From an uncultured Colwellia sp. (GTDB taxonomy: Bacteria > Pseudomonadota > Gammaproteobacteria > Enterobacterales > Alteromonadaceae): DNA of 64,000 nucleotides. Each line of letters opens with the position of its first letter. The first letter of the stretch is position 1. The notes beneath the pieces were generated by a model, which was given only the letters and a program-made list of their open reading frames with translations, was not told the origin of the DNA and ran no database searches. Shown one piece after another: positions 17,511 to 27,494 of the stretch. The stretch covers positions 62,001 to 126,000 of the forward strand of contig CAJXYE010000001.1 in NCBI GenBank assembly GCA_913063325.1, written 5' to 3'. A program made the translations under genes and the position numbers.

Positions 17511-17822
17511 GGTGATCTCCTAAAAGATTGATTATAAGCTTAAATTTAAGGCGACGAAATATGCCTTTTTTTTCGCTGGTTGTCAAATGTTTTAACTGTT
17601 TAATTTTATCTTAAGGATAAAAAAGCAATTAAAAAAGAATATGGTTGATGTTTACGACTAAAGATCAGTCGATAGAACAAATCATGTTGTGAACAGAGCT
17701 AAGTATACATTGTTTAAATAACTAAAATCATCACATAATACATATTATTTATTTTTAGGTTACTTTCGTATGCAAGTAACTTTGGTTATACAGCCAAAAC
17801 ACACTAGGTATGGAGATTTTTT

Positions 17823-19424
17823 TTGAGCAAAAAGTTAATTAAATCAGGGCTGATTGTTAGCGTTATGACACTGATTTCTCGGGTATTAGGTTTAGTGCGT
17901 GATGTTGTTATTGCAAATGTCATGGGAACAGGTGTGATGGCTGATGTATTTTTATTCGCCAATAAAATCCCTAATTTTTTAAGAAGACTGTTTGCAGAAG
18001 GAGCATTTGCACAAGCATTTGTACCAGTGTTAAGTGAATTTCAAGTTAAAGATGAGCATGATGCACAAGAAAAGTCAGAGAAAAATAATCACGACCAAAC
18101 GCGTTTATTAATCGCACAAGTATCCGGCACCCTAGGCGTAATTATTACCGGAGTAACCTTATTTGGTATGTTGGCGTCACCGCTATTTGTGATGCTTTTT
18201 GGTTTTGGTTGGTTTGTTGATTGGTTTAATGATGCCCCAGGTGGAGAGAAGTTCACCTTGGCAAGTAACCTTCTCAGTATCACTTTTCCTTATTTATGGT
18301 TTATCAGTTTTGCTGCACTTTCAGGAGCAATTCTTAATACCATGGGACGCTTTGCCGTCGCCGCTTTCACGCCTGTATTGCTCAATATTGCTATTATCAG
18401 CATGGCGATTTACGGGGCTCCTTATACGGAAAGTCCGGCTCATTCCTTAGCTTGGGGGGTGTTTTTAGGTGGTCTGATCCAATTTATCTTTCAAATCCCT
18501 TTTTTGTACAAAGCAGGCATGTTAGTTAAACCAACATGGGCTTGGCATAGTGAAGGTGTTAGTAAAATCCGTAAATTGATTGTGCCAGCATTATTTGGCG
18601 TATCAGTGACTCAAATTAATTTATTACTTGATACGTTAATCGCGAGTTTCTTAATTACAGGGTCAATCAGTTGGCTTTATTATGCTGACAGGTTACTTGA
18701 ATTTCCTTTGGGTTTATTTGGTATTGGCATCGCTACAGTGGTATTGCCGAGTTTGGCAAAACTGCACAGTAAAAATAATCCTGCTGAGTTTAGCGCGACT
18801 CTTGATTGGGGAATTAGGGTCATCAGTCTATTTGGTTGGCCAGCACTTGCGGGTTTAATGGTACTAGCACAACCCATTATTATGGTGCTATTTATGCGAG
18901 GTGAATTTAGTCAAGATGATGTAATGCAAGTATCTATGGCACTTTTCGCTTATTTATCAGGCTTACTCAGCTTCATGTTTATAAAAATATTAGCGCCAGG
19001 GTATTATGCTCGTCAAGACACAAAAACACCGGTGAAAATTGGCATTAAAGCCATGGTGGCTAATATGGTTTTCAATTTAATGCTGGCACCCTTTTTAGGT
19101 TATGTAGGTCTTGCATTGGCAACGACACTTTCAGCCACATTGAATGCTTGGTTATTATACCGTGGTTTAAAAGCTCAAGGTGTTTATGAGTTATCAGTTA
19201 AAACACTCACTTTTATTGGTAAATTAGTGCTTAGTGCAGGTGTTATGGCTTTAGTCGTTTATCAGTTATCCAGTGACTTTGATGTTTGGTTAACGATGAG
19301 TTTCTTTGAACAAGTACAGCAACTAACTCTATGTATTATTGCGGGTGTTGCTAGCTATCTGGTCATGATTATTTTGTTAGGCGTACGATTAAATGACTTT
19401 AAAGTAATTAAGGGTGAAAAATAA
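17823..19424 (+). CDS. murJ: Lipid II flippase MurJ
   Basis: The product has 533 residues with about 14 membrane helices and moves lipid II across the inner membrane for cell wall synthesis. The N-terminal stretch SRVLGLVRDVVIANVMGTG and the NKIPNFLRRLFAEGAF motif are the conserved MurJ signature with its essential arginines. The start is a TTG at 17823, nine bases after a GGAG ribosome binding site, and the protein then begins MSKKLIKSG. It heads the conserved order murJ-ribF-ileS-lspA-fkpB. The C-terminal pair of extra helices is present. Confidence 0.96.
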   Translation: MSKKLIKSGLIVSVMTLISRVLGLVRDVVIANVMGTGVMADVFLFANKIPNFLRRLFAEGAFAQAFVPVLSEFQVKDEHDAQEKSEKNNHDQTRLLIAQVSGTLGVIITGVTLFGMLASPLFVMLFGFGWFVDWFNDAPGGEKFTLASNLLSITFPYLWFISFAALSGAILNTMGRFAVAAFTPVLLNIAIISMAIYGAPYTESPAHSLAWGVFLGGLIQFIFQIPFLYKAGMLVKPTWAWHSEGVSKIRKLIVPALFGVSVTQINLLLDTLIASFLITGSISWLYYADRLLEFPLGLFGIGIATVVLPSLAKLHSKNNPAEFSATLDWGIRVISLFGWPALAGLMVLAQPIIMVLFMRGEFSQDDVMQVSMALFAYLSGLLSFMFIKILAPGYYARQDTKTPVKIGIKAMVANMVFNLMLAPFLGYVGLALATTLSATLNAWLLYRGLKAQGVYELSVKTLTFIGKLVLSAGVMALVVYQLSSDFDVWLTMSFFEQVQQLTLCIIAGVASYLVMIILLGVRLNDFKVIKGEK

Positions 19425-19581
19425 GCGTAAATAAAGTGTTTACCCTGCTGATTATTCGCGCCCGCTGGTATATAATTTCCCGATTTATTTTATGCGAATG
19501 TCAAAGTTGATATTCGTTGTGGCTTAGTTAATGGCTTTTTTGAGTCATTTAGTGTGATAGTGAAGGGCAGAATAGTAGCTG

Positions 19582-20502
19582 ATGCAGTTAGTTCGCGGTA
19601 TACATAATATTCAATTAAAAGATCATGGTTGTGTATTAACGATTGGTAATTTTGATGGTGTGCATTTAGGGCACCAGCAAGTAATTAAGGCCTTAGTAAG
19701 TAAAGCTAAAGCATTAAATAGTGTTGCAGCCGTTTTAGTTTTTGAACCACAACCACAAGAGCTTTTTTCGCCTGAAACTGCGCCTGCTCGATTATGCCGT
19801 TTACGTGATAAATATAATTTATTAGCACAACTAGGCGTACAGCGACTAATTTGTGTCAACTTTTCCGTAAAGTTTGCTAATCAAAGTGCTCAGCATTTTA
19901 TAGAACATTTATTGGTTAATAAATTAGGAATAAAGCACCTTATTGTCGGTGATGATTTTCATTTTGGTAAAAATCGTACTGGTAACTTCTCCATGTTATG
20001 TCAAGCCGGAGAGAAGTATGGTTTCGACGTTTCGGATACCACAAGTTATAAAATGGCCGATTGCCGCATTAGTTCCACCGTTATTCGTCAAGCATTAGAG
20101 CAAGACGATCTCGTGACAGTGAAACAGATGTTAGGTCGAGAATACTCGATAATTGGTCGGGTATTTCATGGTGATAAACGTGGTCGCCAATTGGGTTTTC
20201 CAACCGCCAATGTATTGCTTAAAAGGCGTGTGTCACCGCTAAGTGGTGTTTTTGCCGTGATGGTAAATACCAACATGGGCCAATTTAAAGGTGTTGCTAA
20301 TATTGGTGCTAGGCCGACCATTAATGGCGTTAGGCAGCAACTCGAAGTACATATTTTTGATTTTGATGAAAGCTTGTACGGACAATGCATTGAAGTGATA
20401 GTGAAGAAAAAACTTCGCCCAGTGATCAAGTTCGACAGCCTTGAAGCGCTAACTGCGCAAATTCATCAAGATAGTGAACAAGCAAAACAAGTATTAGCAT
20501 AA
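19582..20502 (+). CDS. ribF: Bifunctional riboflavin kinase/FAD synthetase
   Basis: This 306-residue enzyme turns riboflavin into FMN and then FAD. The N-terminal adenylyltransferase half has GNFDGVHLGHQQVI with the nucleotide-binding HxGH near residue 28 and a later STVIRQAL. The C-terminal kinase half has GRQLGFPTANV and the GVANIGARPT strand. The length is standard. It lies between murJ and ileS, as in most gammaproteobacteria, with 140 to 160 bases on either side. No riboswitch-like sequence for FMN was seen upstream. Confidence 0.97.
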   Translation: MQLVRGIHNIQLKDHGCVLTIGNFDGVHLGHQQVIKALVSKAKALNSVAAVLVFEPQPQELFSPETAPARLCRLRDKYNLLAQLGVQRLICVNFSVKFANQSAQHFIEHLLVNKLGIKHLIVGDDFHFGKNRTGNFSMLCQAGEKYGFDVSDTTSYKMADCRISSTVIRQALEQDDLVTVKQMLGREYSIIGRVFHGDKRGRQLGFPTANVLLKRRVSPLSGVFAVMVNTNMGQFKGVANIGARPTINGVRQQLEVHIFDFDESLYGQCIEVIVKKKLRPVIKFDSLEALTAQIHQDSEQAKQVLA

Positions 20503-20641
20503 GGTTTTAAACGTAAGACTTTATACCCGCTCTACTTGAGATAAAGAAAAATAAACCAATCAAATAAACAGTTATAAATCGGGTTGATATTTATAGCGTT
20601 TTGTTAAATGTATCAGCCAACATAAACGGATAATGATTTAA

Positions 20642-23503
20642 ATGAGTGATTACAAACAGACCTTGAACTTACCTGCCACCTCTTTCGCTATGAAAGGTAA
20701 TATGGCTAACCGTGAACCTAACATGCTCAAAGATTGGGCTGCTAAAGATCTTTATGGCAAAATTCGTGAAGCCAAGAAAGGTAAAAAGTCATTTATTCTG
20801 CATGATGGCCCTCCTTATGCCAACGGTAATATTCACTTAGGCCATGCGGTTAATAAAATCTTAAAAGATATTATTGTTAAATCAAAAAACTTATCTGATT
20901 TCAACTCGCCTTTCGTCCCAGGTTGGGATTGTCACGGTTTACCGATTGAATTAATGGTTGAGAAAAAAGTCGGCAAACCAGGTCATAAGATCAGCGCTAG
21001 CGATTTCCGTCAAAAATGTCGTGAATATGCGGCTAAGCAAGTTAATGGTCAACGTGAAGATTTTAAACGTTTAGGTATTTTCGCGGATTGGGAAAAACCT
21101 TACTTAACTATGGATTTTGGTACTGAAGCCAATATTATCCGTTCGTTAGGTAAAATTGCTGAAAATGGACATTTACATCAAGGTTTTAAACCTGTGCATT
21201 GGTGTACTGATTGTGGTTCGTCTTTGGCTGAAGCTGAAGTTGAATATAAAGATAAACAATCACCAGCAATTGATGTGAAATTTGTTATTAGCGACGAATC
21301 CGTAGCAGATAAATTTTCTCACCCTGAAGGCCATAAAGGCGAAGGTGAAATCGGCGCTGTTATTTGGACAACAACACCTTGGACACTTCCTGCTAACCGT
21401 GCAATAGCAGTAAATGCTGATGTTGAATACACCTTAGTTCAATGTGAGCAGGAAGGTAAAAAACAACGTTTAATTATTGCTTCTGATTTAGTTACTACCT
21501 GTATGGATCGTTTCGGCTTTGATAAATACCATGCATTAGGTTTCTGTAAGGGTCAGGATTTAGAGCTAGTACAGTGTCAACATCCATTCTATGACTTTAC
21601 TGTTCCTGTTGTTTTAGGTGAACATGTTACGACTGAATCTGGTACTGGTTGTGTGCATACTGCGCCAGGTCATGGTGTAGAAGATTTTGTTGTTGGTAAA
21701 TTATATGACTTAGAAGTAGCTAACCCTGTTGGCGCTAACGGCGTATACCTTGAAGATACGCCATTACTTGCCGGCCAACATGTATTTAAAGCCAATGCTA
21801 GTGTGGTTGACTTGTTAAAAGAAAACGGTGCTTTAGTACATCATCATGCGTTAGACCATTCTTACCCGCATTGTTGGAGACATAAAACACCATTGATTTT
21901 CCGTGCTACGCCGCAGTGGTTTATCAGCATGGATAAAAAAGGTTTACGTCAAGATTCATTAAACGAAATCGAAAAAACGCAGTGGATCCCTGATTGGGGT
22001 CAACGTCGTATTGAATCTATGGTTGAAGGTCGTCCAGATTGGTGTATTTCACGTCAACGTACGTGGGGCGTGCCTATGGCATTATTCATTCATCAAGATT
22101 CGGGTGCATTACATCCTCGTAGCATTGAGCTTATTGAAGAAGTAGCCCTGCGCGTTGAAAAAGAAGGTATCCAAGCATGGTTCGATTTAGAGCCAAGTGA
22201 ATTGATTGGTGATGACGCTAACGAATACATTAAAGTACCAGATACCTTAGATGTATGGTTTGATTCAGGTACTACCCATGAATCAGTTGTCAAAGCGCGT
22301 GAAGAATTTGACGGCATTGCTGACTTATATCTTGAAGGCTCAGATCAACATCGTGGTTGGTTTATGTCATCAATGATTTCATCAGTAGCAATGAATGGTG
22401 AAGCGCCATATAAACAAGTACTTACTCACGGTTTTGTGGTTGACGCTAAAGGTCACAAAATGTCTAAGTCGTTAGGTAATGTGATTACGCCAAAAGAAAT
22501 TACTAACAACTTAGGTGCTGATATTTTACGTTTGTGGACAGCATCAGTTAACTACACGCAAGAAATAACTGCGGGTGATGAAATTTTCAAACGTCAAGCC
22601 GATGCATATCGTCGTATTCGTAATACATCACGTTTCTTATTATCTAACTTAACCGGTTTTGAGCCAGCTAATCACATGGTAGCGGTTGAAGATATGGTTG
22701 CCCTTGACCGCTGGGTTATCGATAAAGCAGCACGTCTACAAGAAGAAATTATTGCTGCTTATGATGAGTATGAGTTCCATGTAGTTGTTCATAAATTAAT
22801 GAACTTCTGTACTAACGAGCTTGGTGGCTTCTACTTAGATATCATCAAAGATAGACAATACACAGCGAAGAGCGATTCAAATGCACGCCGTTCATGTCAA
22901 ACAGCCATGTACTTAATTGCTGAAGCAATGACAGCATGGATGGCACCAATCTTATCATTTACTGCACAAGAAATTTGGCAAGCGCTACCTGCTCCTGCAA
23001 ATGGCGAACGTGATGAGTTTGTTTTCACTGGTGTTTGGTTTGATGGCCTCACTAAACAAGAAGCTAAGCAAGAAGAAAGCACTGATTCAGTAGAAGAGCT
23101 TGGCAATGAATACTGGACTGAACTACTGACTGTTCGTGGTGAAGTAAACAAAGCGTTAGAGCAAGCAAGAAAGGATAAGTCTGTTGGTAAAGCACTAGAA
23201 GCACAGGTTACTTTATTCGCAACTAGCGATTTAGCCGCTAAATTAGCTAAATTGGGCGATGAACTTCGTTTTGTTTTAATTACCTCTAAAGCGACCATTG
23301 AAACAGTAACAATGGCACCAGAAAATGCGCTTGAAACTGAGATTGAAGGTTTATGGTTAACGGTTGCTCCAGCTGAAGGCGAAAAATGTGAGCGTTGTTG
23401 GCATGTAACTACAGACATTGGCACAAGCGAAGTACATCCAACATTATGTGGTCGTTGTATCACTAATATTGATGGTGCTGGTGAAACGAGACAATTTGCT
23501 TAA
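20642..23503 (+). CDS. ileS: Isoleucyl-tRNA synthetase
   Basis: This 953-residue class I aminoacyl-tRNA synthetase charges tRNA-Ile. It shows the HIGH-type motif HLGHAVNK near residue 66, [10 protein letters not shown] in the catalytic core, the editing-domain threonine-rich segment ([13 protein letters not shown]), KMSKSLGN near residue 605, and a C-terminal zinc site with CERCWHV and LCGRC. The length and domain order match the bacterial type 1 enzyme that lacks mupirocin resistance features. The ATG at 20642 is followed by the usual [11 protein letters not shown]. Confidence 0.98.
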   Translation: MSDYKQTLNLPATSFAMKGNMANREPNMLKDWAAKDLYGKIREAKKGKKSFILHDGPPYANGNIHLGHAVNKILKDIIVKSKNLSDFNSPFVPGWDCHGLPIELMVEKKVGKPGHKISASDFRQKCREYAAKQVNGQREDFKRLGIFADWEKPYLTMDFGTEANIIRSLGKIAENGHLHQGFKPVHWCTDCGSSLAEAEVEYKDKQSPAIDVKFVISDESVADKFSHPEGHKGEGEIGAVIWTTTPWTLPANRAIAVNADVEYTLVQCEQEGKKQRLIIASDLVTTCMDRFGFDKYHALGFCKGQDLELVQCQHPFYDFTVPVVLGEHVTTESGTGCVHTAPGHGVEDFVVGKLYDLEVANPVGANGVYLEDTPLLAGQHVFKANASVVDLLKENGALVHHHALDHSYPHCWRHKTPLIFRATPQWFISMDKKGLRQDSLNEIEKTQWIPDWGQRRIESMVEGRPDWCISRQRTWGVPMALFIHQDSGALHPRSIELIEEVALRVEKEGIQAWFDLEPSELIGDDANEYIKVPDTLDVWFDSGTTHESVVKAREEFDGIADLYLEGSDQHRGWFMSSMISSVAMNGEAPYKQVLTHGFVVDAKGHKMSKSLGNVITPKEITNNLGADILRLWTASVNYTQEITAGDEIFKRQADAYRRIRNTSRFLLSNLTGFEPANHMVAVEDMVALDRWVIDKAARLQEEIIAAYDEYEFHVVVHKLMNFCTNELGGFYLDIIKDRQYTAKSDSNARRSCQTAMYLIAEAMTAWMAPILSFTAQEIWQALPAPANGERDEFVFTGVWFDGLTKQEAKQEESTDSVEELGNEYWTELLTVRGEVNKALEQARKDKSVGKALEAQVTLFATSDLAAKLAKLGDELRFVLITSKATIETVTMAPENALETEIEGLWLTVAPAEGEKCERCWHVTTDIGTSEVHPTLCGRCITNIDGAGETRQFA

Positions 23504-23547
23504 GTTAACTTAAGTAAATTCAGTTAAGTTCTCTAAAGTTAAACTCC

Positions 23548-23590
23548 TTAAGCGACTACACATATTTATGTCTAGTCGCTTAATTTATTG
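23548..23590 (+). terminator. Hairpin between ileS and lspA
   Basis: TTAAGCGACTA and TAGTCGCTTAA form an 11-base stem around a 14-base loop. The following bases are AT-rich but not a clean T run, so partial termination or RNA processing is as likely as full termination. Confidence 0.5.
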
Positions 23591-23609
23591 TAAATGGGAA
23601 TTGTCATAA

Positions 23610-24164
23610 GTGAAAAAATTATTTAGCGAAACAGGCTTGAGTTGGTTATGGTTAACCTTGTTATGTTTAATCATTGATCAAGTCACTAAGCACTGGGTTG
23701 CCGGTACGTTTGATTACCGTGAAAGTCTTGCTGTATTACCCTTCTTCAATCTCACCTATGTGCATAATACGGGAGCAGCTTTTAGTTTTTTAGCTGACCA
23801 AGGTGGCTGGCAACGCTGGTTTTTCACTGCCATTGCCAGTATCGCCAGTATCGTTTTTCTCGTTTGGATGGCAAAAACACCTAAACAGCAGCGATTATTA
23901 AGTATTGCTTTTGCATTAATCTTAAGTGGCGCGGTAGGTAACTTAATAGATAGAGCATTATTTGGTTATGTTATCGACTTTCTCGATTTTCACTGGGCTG
24001 GCTATCACTTTGCCGCATTTAATATTGCCGATTCGGTTATTTTTATTGGCGCTGCATTAATGATTTTTGAATCCTTCACGAATAAAGAAGGTGATAAAGA
24101 GGCTAATCAAGAAGATCAGAATGATAAACAAAAAAATAAAACAAATAAGGTAGAGAGTGAATAA
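23610..24164 (+). CDS. lspA: Lipoprotein signal peptidase (signal peptidase II)
   Basis: This 184-residue inner-membrane aspartyl protease removes the signal peptide from prolipoproteins. Four membrane helices are visible, and the two catalytic aspartates sit in GNLIDR and FNIADS. The start is GTG at 23610. The last 25 residues form a strongly charged Glu/Asp/Lys/Asn tail that is longer than in E. coli. The stop overlaps the fkpB start by one base. Several lipoproteins in this window would be substrates, including the secretin, the two peptidases and the right-edge lipase. Confidence 0.96.
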   Translation: MKKLFSETGLSWLWLTLLCLIIDQVTKHWVAGTFDYRESLAVLPFFNLTYVHNTGAAFSFLADQGGWQRWFFTAIASIASIVFLVWMAKTPKQQRLLSIAFALILSGAVGNLIDRALFGYVIDFLDFHWAGYHFAAFNIADSVIFIGAALMIFESFTNKEGDKEANQEDQNDKQKNKTNKVESE

Positions 24165-24607
24165 TGACTGATTCAACACAAACGCAGATTCAAAGTGACT
24201 CAAGTATTCTTGTTCATATTACCATGAAGTTAAGTGACGGCTCTGCTGCTGACAGTACTAAGGTTAACAACAAACCAGCTAAAATCATCATGGGCGATAA
24301 CAGTATTTCTCCTGCTTTTGAAGCCGAGCTTATTGGTATGGCTAAAGGTGATTCAAGAGAGTTTACCTTAGAAGCTAAAGATTCATTTGGCGAATCAAAT
24401 CCAGACAATATCCATTATATGGGACTTGATAAGTTTTCGGCTGAAGTACCTGCAAAGGTCGGTAATATCATTACTTTTACTCAACCAGGTGGTGATTTAC
24501 CCGGTATGATTAAAGAAATTAATGGTGATTCAGTGACTATTGATTTTAATCATCCGTTAGCAGGTCAAACAGTAACGTTTGTGATTGATCTTGTAGATAT
24601 TATTTAA
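24164..24607 (+). CDS. fkpB: FKBP-type peptidyl-prolyl isomerase SlpA/FkpB
   Basis: This 147-residue protein is an SlyD-like FKBP with an inserted chaperone flap. The segments LVHITMKLSDGSAADST, SPAFEAELIGMAKGDSREF and INGDSVTIDFNHPLAGQTV are typical. It isomerises prolyl bonds in the cytoplasm. It overlaps lspA by one base. In E. coli and many relatives ispH follows at once; here the next gene is tsaB, after a 200-base gap filled by a palindromic repeat. Confidence 0.94.
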   Translation: MTDSTQTQIQSDSSILVHITMKLSDGSAADSTKVNNKPAKIIMGDNSISPAFEAELIGMAKGDSREFTLEAKDSFGESNPDNIHYMGLDKFSAEVPAKVGNIITFTQPGGDLPGMIKEINGDSVTIDFNHPLAGQTVTFVIDLVDII

Positions 24608-24621
24608 ACTATCAATATTAA

Positions 24622-24737
24622 CATGCCTATGTAGTTTACTCAGAACTATTTGTAAACGTCATCTTCGAAGTCTCTGATCGAAGATCCATTGATCTTTATA
24701 CACTGGATGACGATCCTGAGGCAAGTGCATAGGCGTG
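24622..24737. repeat. Nested inverted repeat between fkpB and tsaB
   Basis: The outer arms CATGCCTATG and CATAGGCGTG pair, then CTCAG with CTGAG, then CGTCATC with GATGACG, and inside is a hairpin of CTTCGA and TCGAAG. The inner part has the same CGTC-plus-hairpin plan as the REP units elsewhere in the window but a different stem sequence. It fills most of the 200-base gap. Confidence 0.6.
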
Positions 24738-24810
24738 AAAATTAATGTTCAGTAGACCTTAATCAGAAGGTCATTAAAGATAATTAAAAGATAAGTAAAA
24801 GGTAACTATA

Positions 24811-25554
24811 GTGAATTATTTGGCTCTTGATGCTTCAACAGAAGCATGTTCAGTAGCGTTACAAGCTAACGGAAAAGTGTACTCCCGTTATGAACTTTGC
24901 CCTCAATCGCACAGTTTACACTTACTGCCGATGATAGATGCAGTACTTTGTGAAGCAGGTATAAAACTAGCCGAGCTTGATGGCCTTATTTTTGGTCAAG
25001 GACCGGGCAGTTTTACCGGTGTTCGCATTGGTGTTGGTGTAGCTCAAGGTTTGGCTTTTTCGGCTAATTTACCAGTGGTAGGTGTTTCTAGCTTACAGGC
25101 TATGGCGCAACAGGCTTATATCAAACACGACGAAAAGAACGTTATTGCCGCAATAGATGCGCGTATGGCTGAAGTTTACAATGGCTATTTCGAGCTTGAT
25201 GAAAATGGAATTATGCAAGCACAACAACCTGAAGCCGTAACACCGCCAGAGCATTTGGCAGCTCACCTTTCACCAGTAGTTACTGAGGCTTTTTATGCTG
25301 TTGGTACAGGTTGGGATGCGTACCCTGAAAAGCTAAGTGAAAAGCTAAGTGAAAAGCTAAGTGAAAACTCAGGTGAGCAATTATTAGCATTGAGAAGTAA
25401 TGCAGCAAGTCCAGAGATATTGTTCCCTACCGCCGAAGCTATGTTGGCCATTGGCAAGGTAAAATTAGCCCAAGGGCAGGGTGTATCGGCAGAACATGCT
25501 CAACCAGTATACGTTCGAGATACAGTTTCTTGGAAAAAGCTTCCAGGGAAATAA
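24811..25554 (+). CDS. tsaB: tRNA threonylcarbamoyladenosine biosynthesis protein TsaB
   Basis: This 247-residue ASKHA-fold protein has LALDASTEACSVAL at the start and the FGQGPGSFTGVRIGVG signature near residue 62. TsaB is the inactive partner that scaffolds TsaD and TsaE in forming t6A37 on tRNAs. The GTG start at 24811 follows AAAGG by nine bases. Near residues 173-188 the protein carries the repeat KLSE three times, coded by a 12-base tandem repeat (25327-25374). It is absent from typical homologues and sits in a surface loop region. Confidence 0.94.
   Translation: MNYLALDASTEACSVALQANGKVYSRYELCPQSHSLHLLPMIDAVLCEAGIKLAELDGLIFGQGPGSFTGVRIGVGVAQGLAFSANLPVVGVSSLQAMAQQAYIKHDEKNVIAAIDARMAEVYNGYFELDENGIMQAQQPEAVTPPEHLAAHLSPVVTEAFYAVGTGWDAYPEKLSEKLSEKLSENSGEQLLALRSNAASPEILFPTAEAMLAIGKVKLAQGQGVSAEHAQPVYVRDTVSWKKLPGK
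25327..25374 (+). repeat. In-frame 12-bp tandem repeat inside tsaB
   Basis: GAAAAGCTAAGT is repeated three times exactly and a fourth time with changes. Each unit codes for the same four residues in frame, so slippage would lengthen or shorten the loop without breaking the gene. Confidence 0.9.
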
Positions 25555-25566
25555 GGGCAGAATATT

Positions 25567-26253
25567 ATGGAAAACTCTTTAAAAGGTAAGCCAGCCAGCT
25601 TTTGGCAGAAATATCAGTTATATTTTCTTCTGGTTGCTGCCGTTATTATCAGACAGATCCCCATCGTTTCAATTCCACTTAAGTGGCTTGAGACCTATTT
25701 TCATGAAATTAGCCATGGTATTGCTGCATTGCTTACCGGTGGTGAAATCATCAATATTCAACTGTTTGCTACGGGCGCCGGTCTATGTACTACTCAAGGT
25801 GGCATAAGTTTCTTTATTACCTTCTTTGGTTATGCTGGTGCAACGCTGTGGGGCTGGTTAATATTCAAGTTGGCGAATAGTCACCAACGTACAGCACAGA
25901 TTTTTTCTGGCGTGATGATCGTTTTACTGCTTACTTCAATCGTCTTGTGGGCACGAGATCTACTTACTATGATTATTATCGCAAGCTTAGCGGTGATGTT
26001 TGTATTCACGGTAAAAATGCGTAAATTATATTATCTACAACTGTTGTTGAAGTTCTTTGGTTTAAGTATTTTATTAAATAGTTTGTTTAGTCCAACCTAC
26101 TTATTTGATGGTCGTGATTTAGGTGATGGTGCCGCTTTAGCATCAATGACCATGGTGCCTGAGTTAGTTTGGGTATTATTATGGTGCGTATTGGCGATTG
26201 TTGTCTTGTACTCATTGATTAAGAGTAATAAGAGTCTTCACTCTTATACCTAA
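25567..26253 (+). CDS. M50-like membrane metalloprotease family protein
   Basis: The product has 228 residues and six or so hydrophobic segments. The motif ETYFHEISHGIAALLTGGEI near residue 42 contains HEISH (HExxH) in a membrane helix, followed by a glycine-rich turn, as in small M50B-type site-2 protease relatives. Proteolysis within the membrane is the family role, but many such proteins are uncharacterised. It is 12 bases after tsaB and probably co-transcribed. Its stop codon lies inside the left terminal repeat of the 266-bp element that follows, so the last residues may have been changed by that insertion. Confidence 0.72.
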   Translation: MENSLKGKPASFWQKYQLYFLLVAAVIIRQIPIVSIPLKWLETYFHEISHGIAALLTGGEIINIQLFATGAGLCTTQGGISFFITFFGYAGATLWGWLIFKLANSHQRTAQIFSGVMIVLLLTSIVLWARDLLTMIIIASLAVMFVFTVKMRKLYYLQLLLKFFGLSILLNSLFSPTYLFDGRDLGDGAALASMTMVPELVWVLLWCVLAIVVLYSLIKSNKSLHSYT

Positions 26254-26510
26254 GCGACTTCAAAATGCTCGTTTCAGGACGTATGAGCTATTCAGGATCA
26301 AGGCGTGTATTTTATTAATGGTTATTCCCTTAATGAACTACATAACGATGAACCTGATTTGCTCAGACGTCCCAGAGTGGCTGGTTTAGAAACGCTTTAT
26401 ACATCGTTATTGATTTCGACAATAGAATAACTATTATCTTCAATCAATGCTTTGCCTAAAGGCGTTTCTATTTCCAGCTGAATCCTGCATTTTGAAGTGG
26501 CTTGGGTATA
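26245..26510. repeat. Second 266-bp element with terminal inverted repeats (MITE-like)
   Basis: The left end TATACCTAAGCGACTTCAAA and the right end TTTGAAGTGGCTTGGGTATA are inverted copies. On the reverse strand an internal stretch (about 26395-26450) is closely similar to that of the element at 4180-4445, while the terminal arms differ between the two. Both measure 266 bases. It overlaps the last codons and the stop codon of the upstream protease gene and ends 57 bases before the hydrolase. Confidence 0.72.
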
Positions 26511-26567
26511 AATATAATTTAACGTGAGTTTGTGACTTCGAAGCTGCAATCTAAAAGGTAGAATGCT

Positions 26568-27494
26568 ATGACCGATAACAAAGAAATTGAAGAGCTTAGC
26601 TATCAATTAGATGACTTAACACTTACAGCATTAGCTTGTGGGGATAAAAACCATCAACCAGTGTTATGTTTACATGGTTACTTGGATAATGCAGCAAGCT
26701 TTGTACCTTTAATGCAACAAATAGAGAAAGAAAATCAATCACTGTCTAATAGGCGAATTATCGCGTTAGATTGGCCAGGCCACGGTCACTCAGATCACCG
26801 AAGTGTTGGCTCTCACTACCATTTCTTTGACTACGTGAGTGATTTGTTTGATTTATTCTCGCACAATAATTGGCAGTCAATCGACATCGTAGCTCACTCT
26901 ATGGGAGCAATGATTGCTAGTGCATTCGCTGCCGCTTTTCCAGAAAAAGTAAAGTCACTAACGTTAATTGACTCCTTTGGTTTCATTTGTGCTCCAGCAG
27001 AGCAAGCGACTAATCAGCTTCGAAAAGGCATATTGAGTCGGGTGAAAACGGTTAAGTCTAGTCGAACTTTTACTGAAGAAATGGCGGTAAAAGCACGACT
27101 GCATGTTTCTGACTTAACTGAGGAACATGCACAGCTAATTGTAAAGAGATCATTAATTGAAGTTACAACTAAACTAAACAGTGCAGAAGCAGAGAATAAC
27201 GATAGCGCTTCATACCGTTGGCGTTCCGATCCGAGTTTACGAACACTTTCACTTTATCGCCTAACCTTAGTACAAGCACAACAGTTGTTTAGCGATATAA
27301 AATGCCCCTTACAATTGATCTATGGTGATAAAGGTATGGAAATGGTAACAACAGGACTGGAAGACTTCTCTGCCACTGTTGATAACCTGACAATGACAAA
27401 ACTTGCCGGTGGTCACCATGTTCATATGGAGCAAACGGAAGAATGTTCATCTTTACTGAGACATTTTTTCAGTAAAATTCAAACAAGCGTTTAA
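26568..27494 (+). CDS. Alpha/beta hydrolase
   Basis: The product has 308 residues and a canonical alpha/beta hydrolase fold. VLCLHGYLDNAASF forms the oxyanion region, VAHSMGAMIAS carries the nucleophile serine, and the acid is likely the aspartate in LIYGDKG. The catalytic histidine is in AGGHHVHME near the end. It has no signal peptide, so it is cytoplasmic. In Shewanella and relatives the order tsaB, hydrolase, fadD is common, which suggests esterase or thioesterase activity linked to lipid metabolism. The substrate is not known. Confidence 0.88.
   Translation: MTDNKEIEELSYQLDDLTLTALACGDKNHQPVLCLHGYLDNAASFVPLMQQIEKENQSLSNRRIIALDWPGHGHSDHRSVGSHYHFFDYVSDLFDLFSHNNWQSIDIVAHSMGAMIASAFAAAFPEKVKSLTLIDSFGFICAPAEQATNQLRKGILSRVKTVKSSRTFTEEMAVKARLHVSDLTEEHAQLIVKRSLIEVTTKLNSAEAENNDSASYRWRSDPSLRTLSLYRLTLVQAQQLFSDIKCPLQLIYGDKGMEMVTTGLEDFSATVDNLTMTKLAGGHHVHMEQTEECSSLLRHFFSKIQTSV

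Noticed and set aside
19425-19581. FMN riboswitch before ribF
   Set aside because: The gap shows none of the conserved RFN-element segments.
22897-23463. 188-codon reverse frame inside ileS
   Set aside because: It lies wholly inside the isoleucyl-tRNA synthetase gene, has no domain and reflects codon bias on the opposite strand.
26397-26606. 69-codon reverse frame between the protease and hydrolase genes
   Set aside because: Part of it is the core of the 266-bp repeat and part overlaps the hydrolase start. It is better explained by the repeat, although the conserved core frame is noted as a finding.
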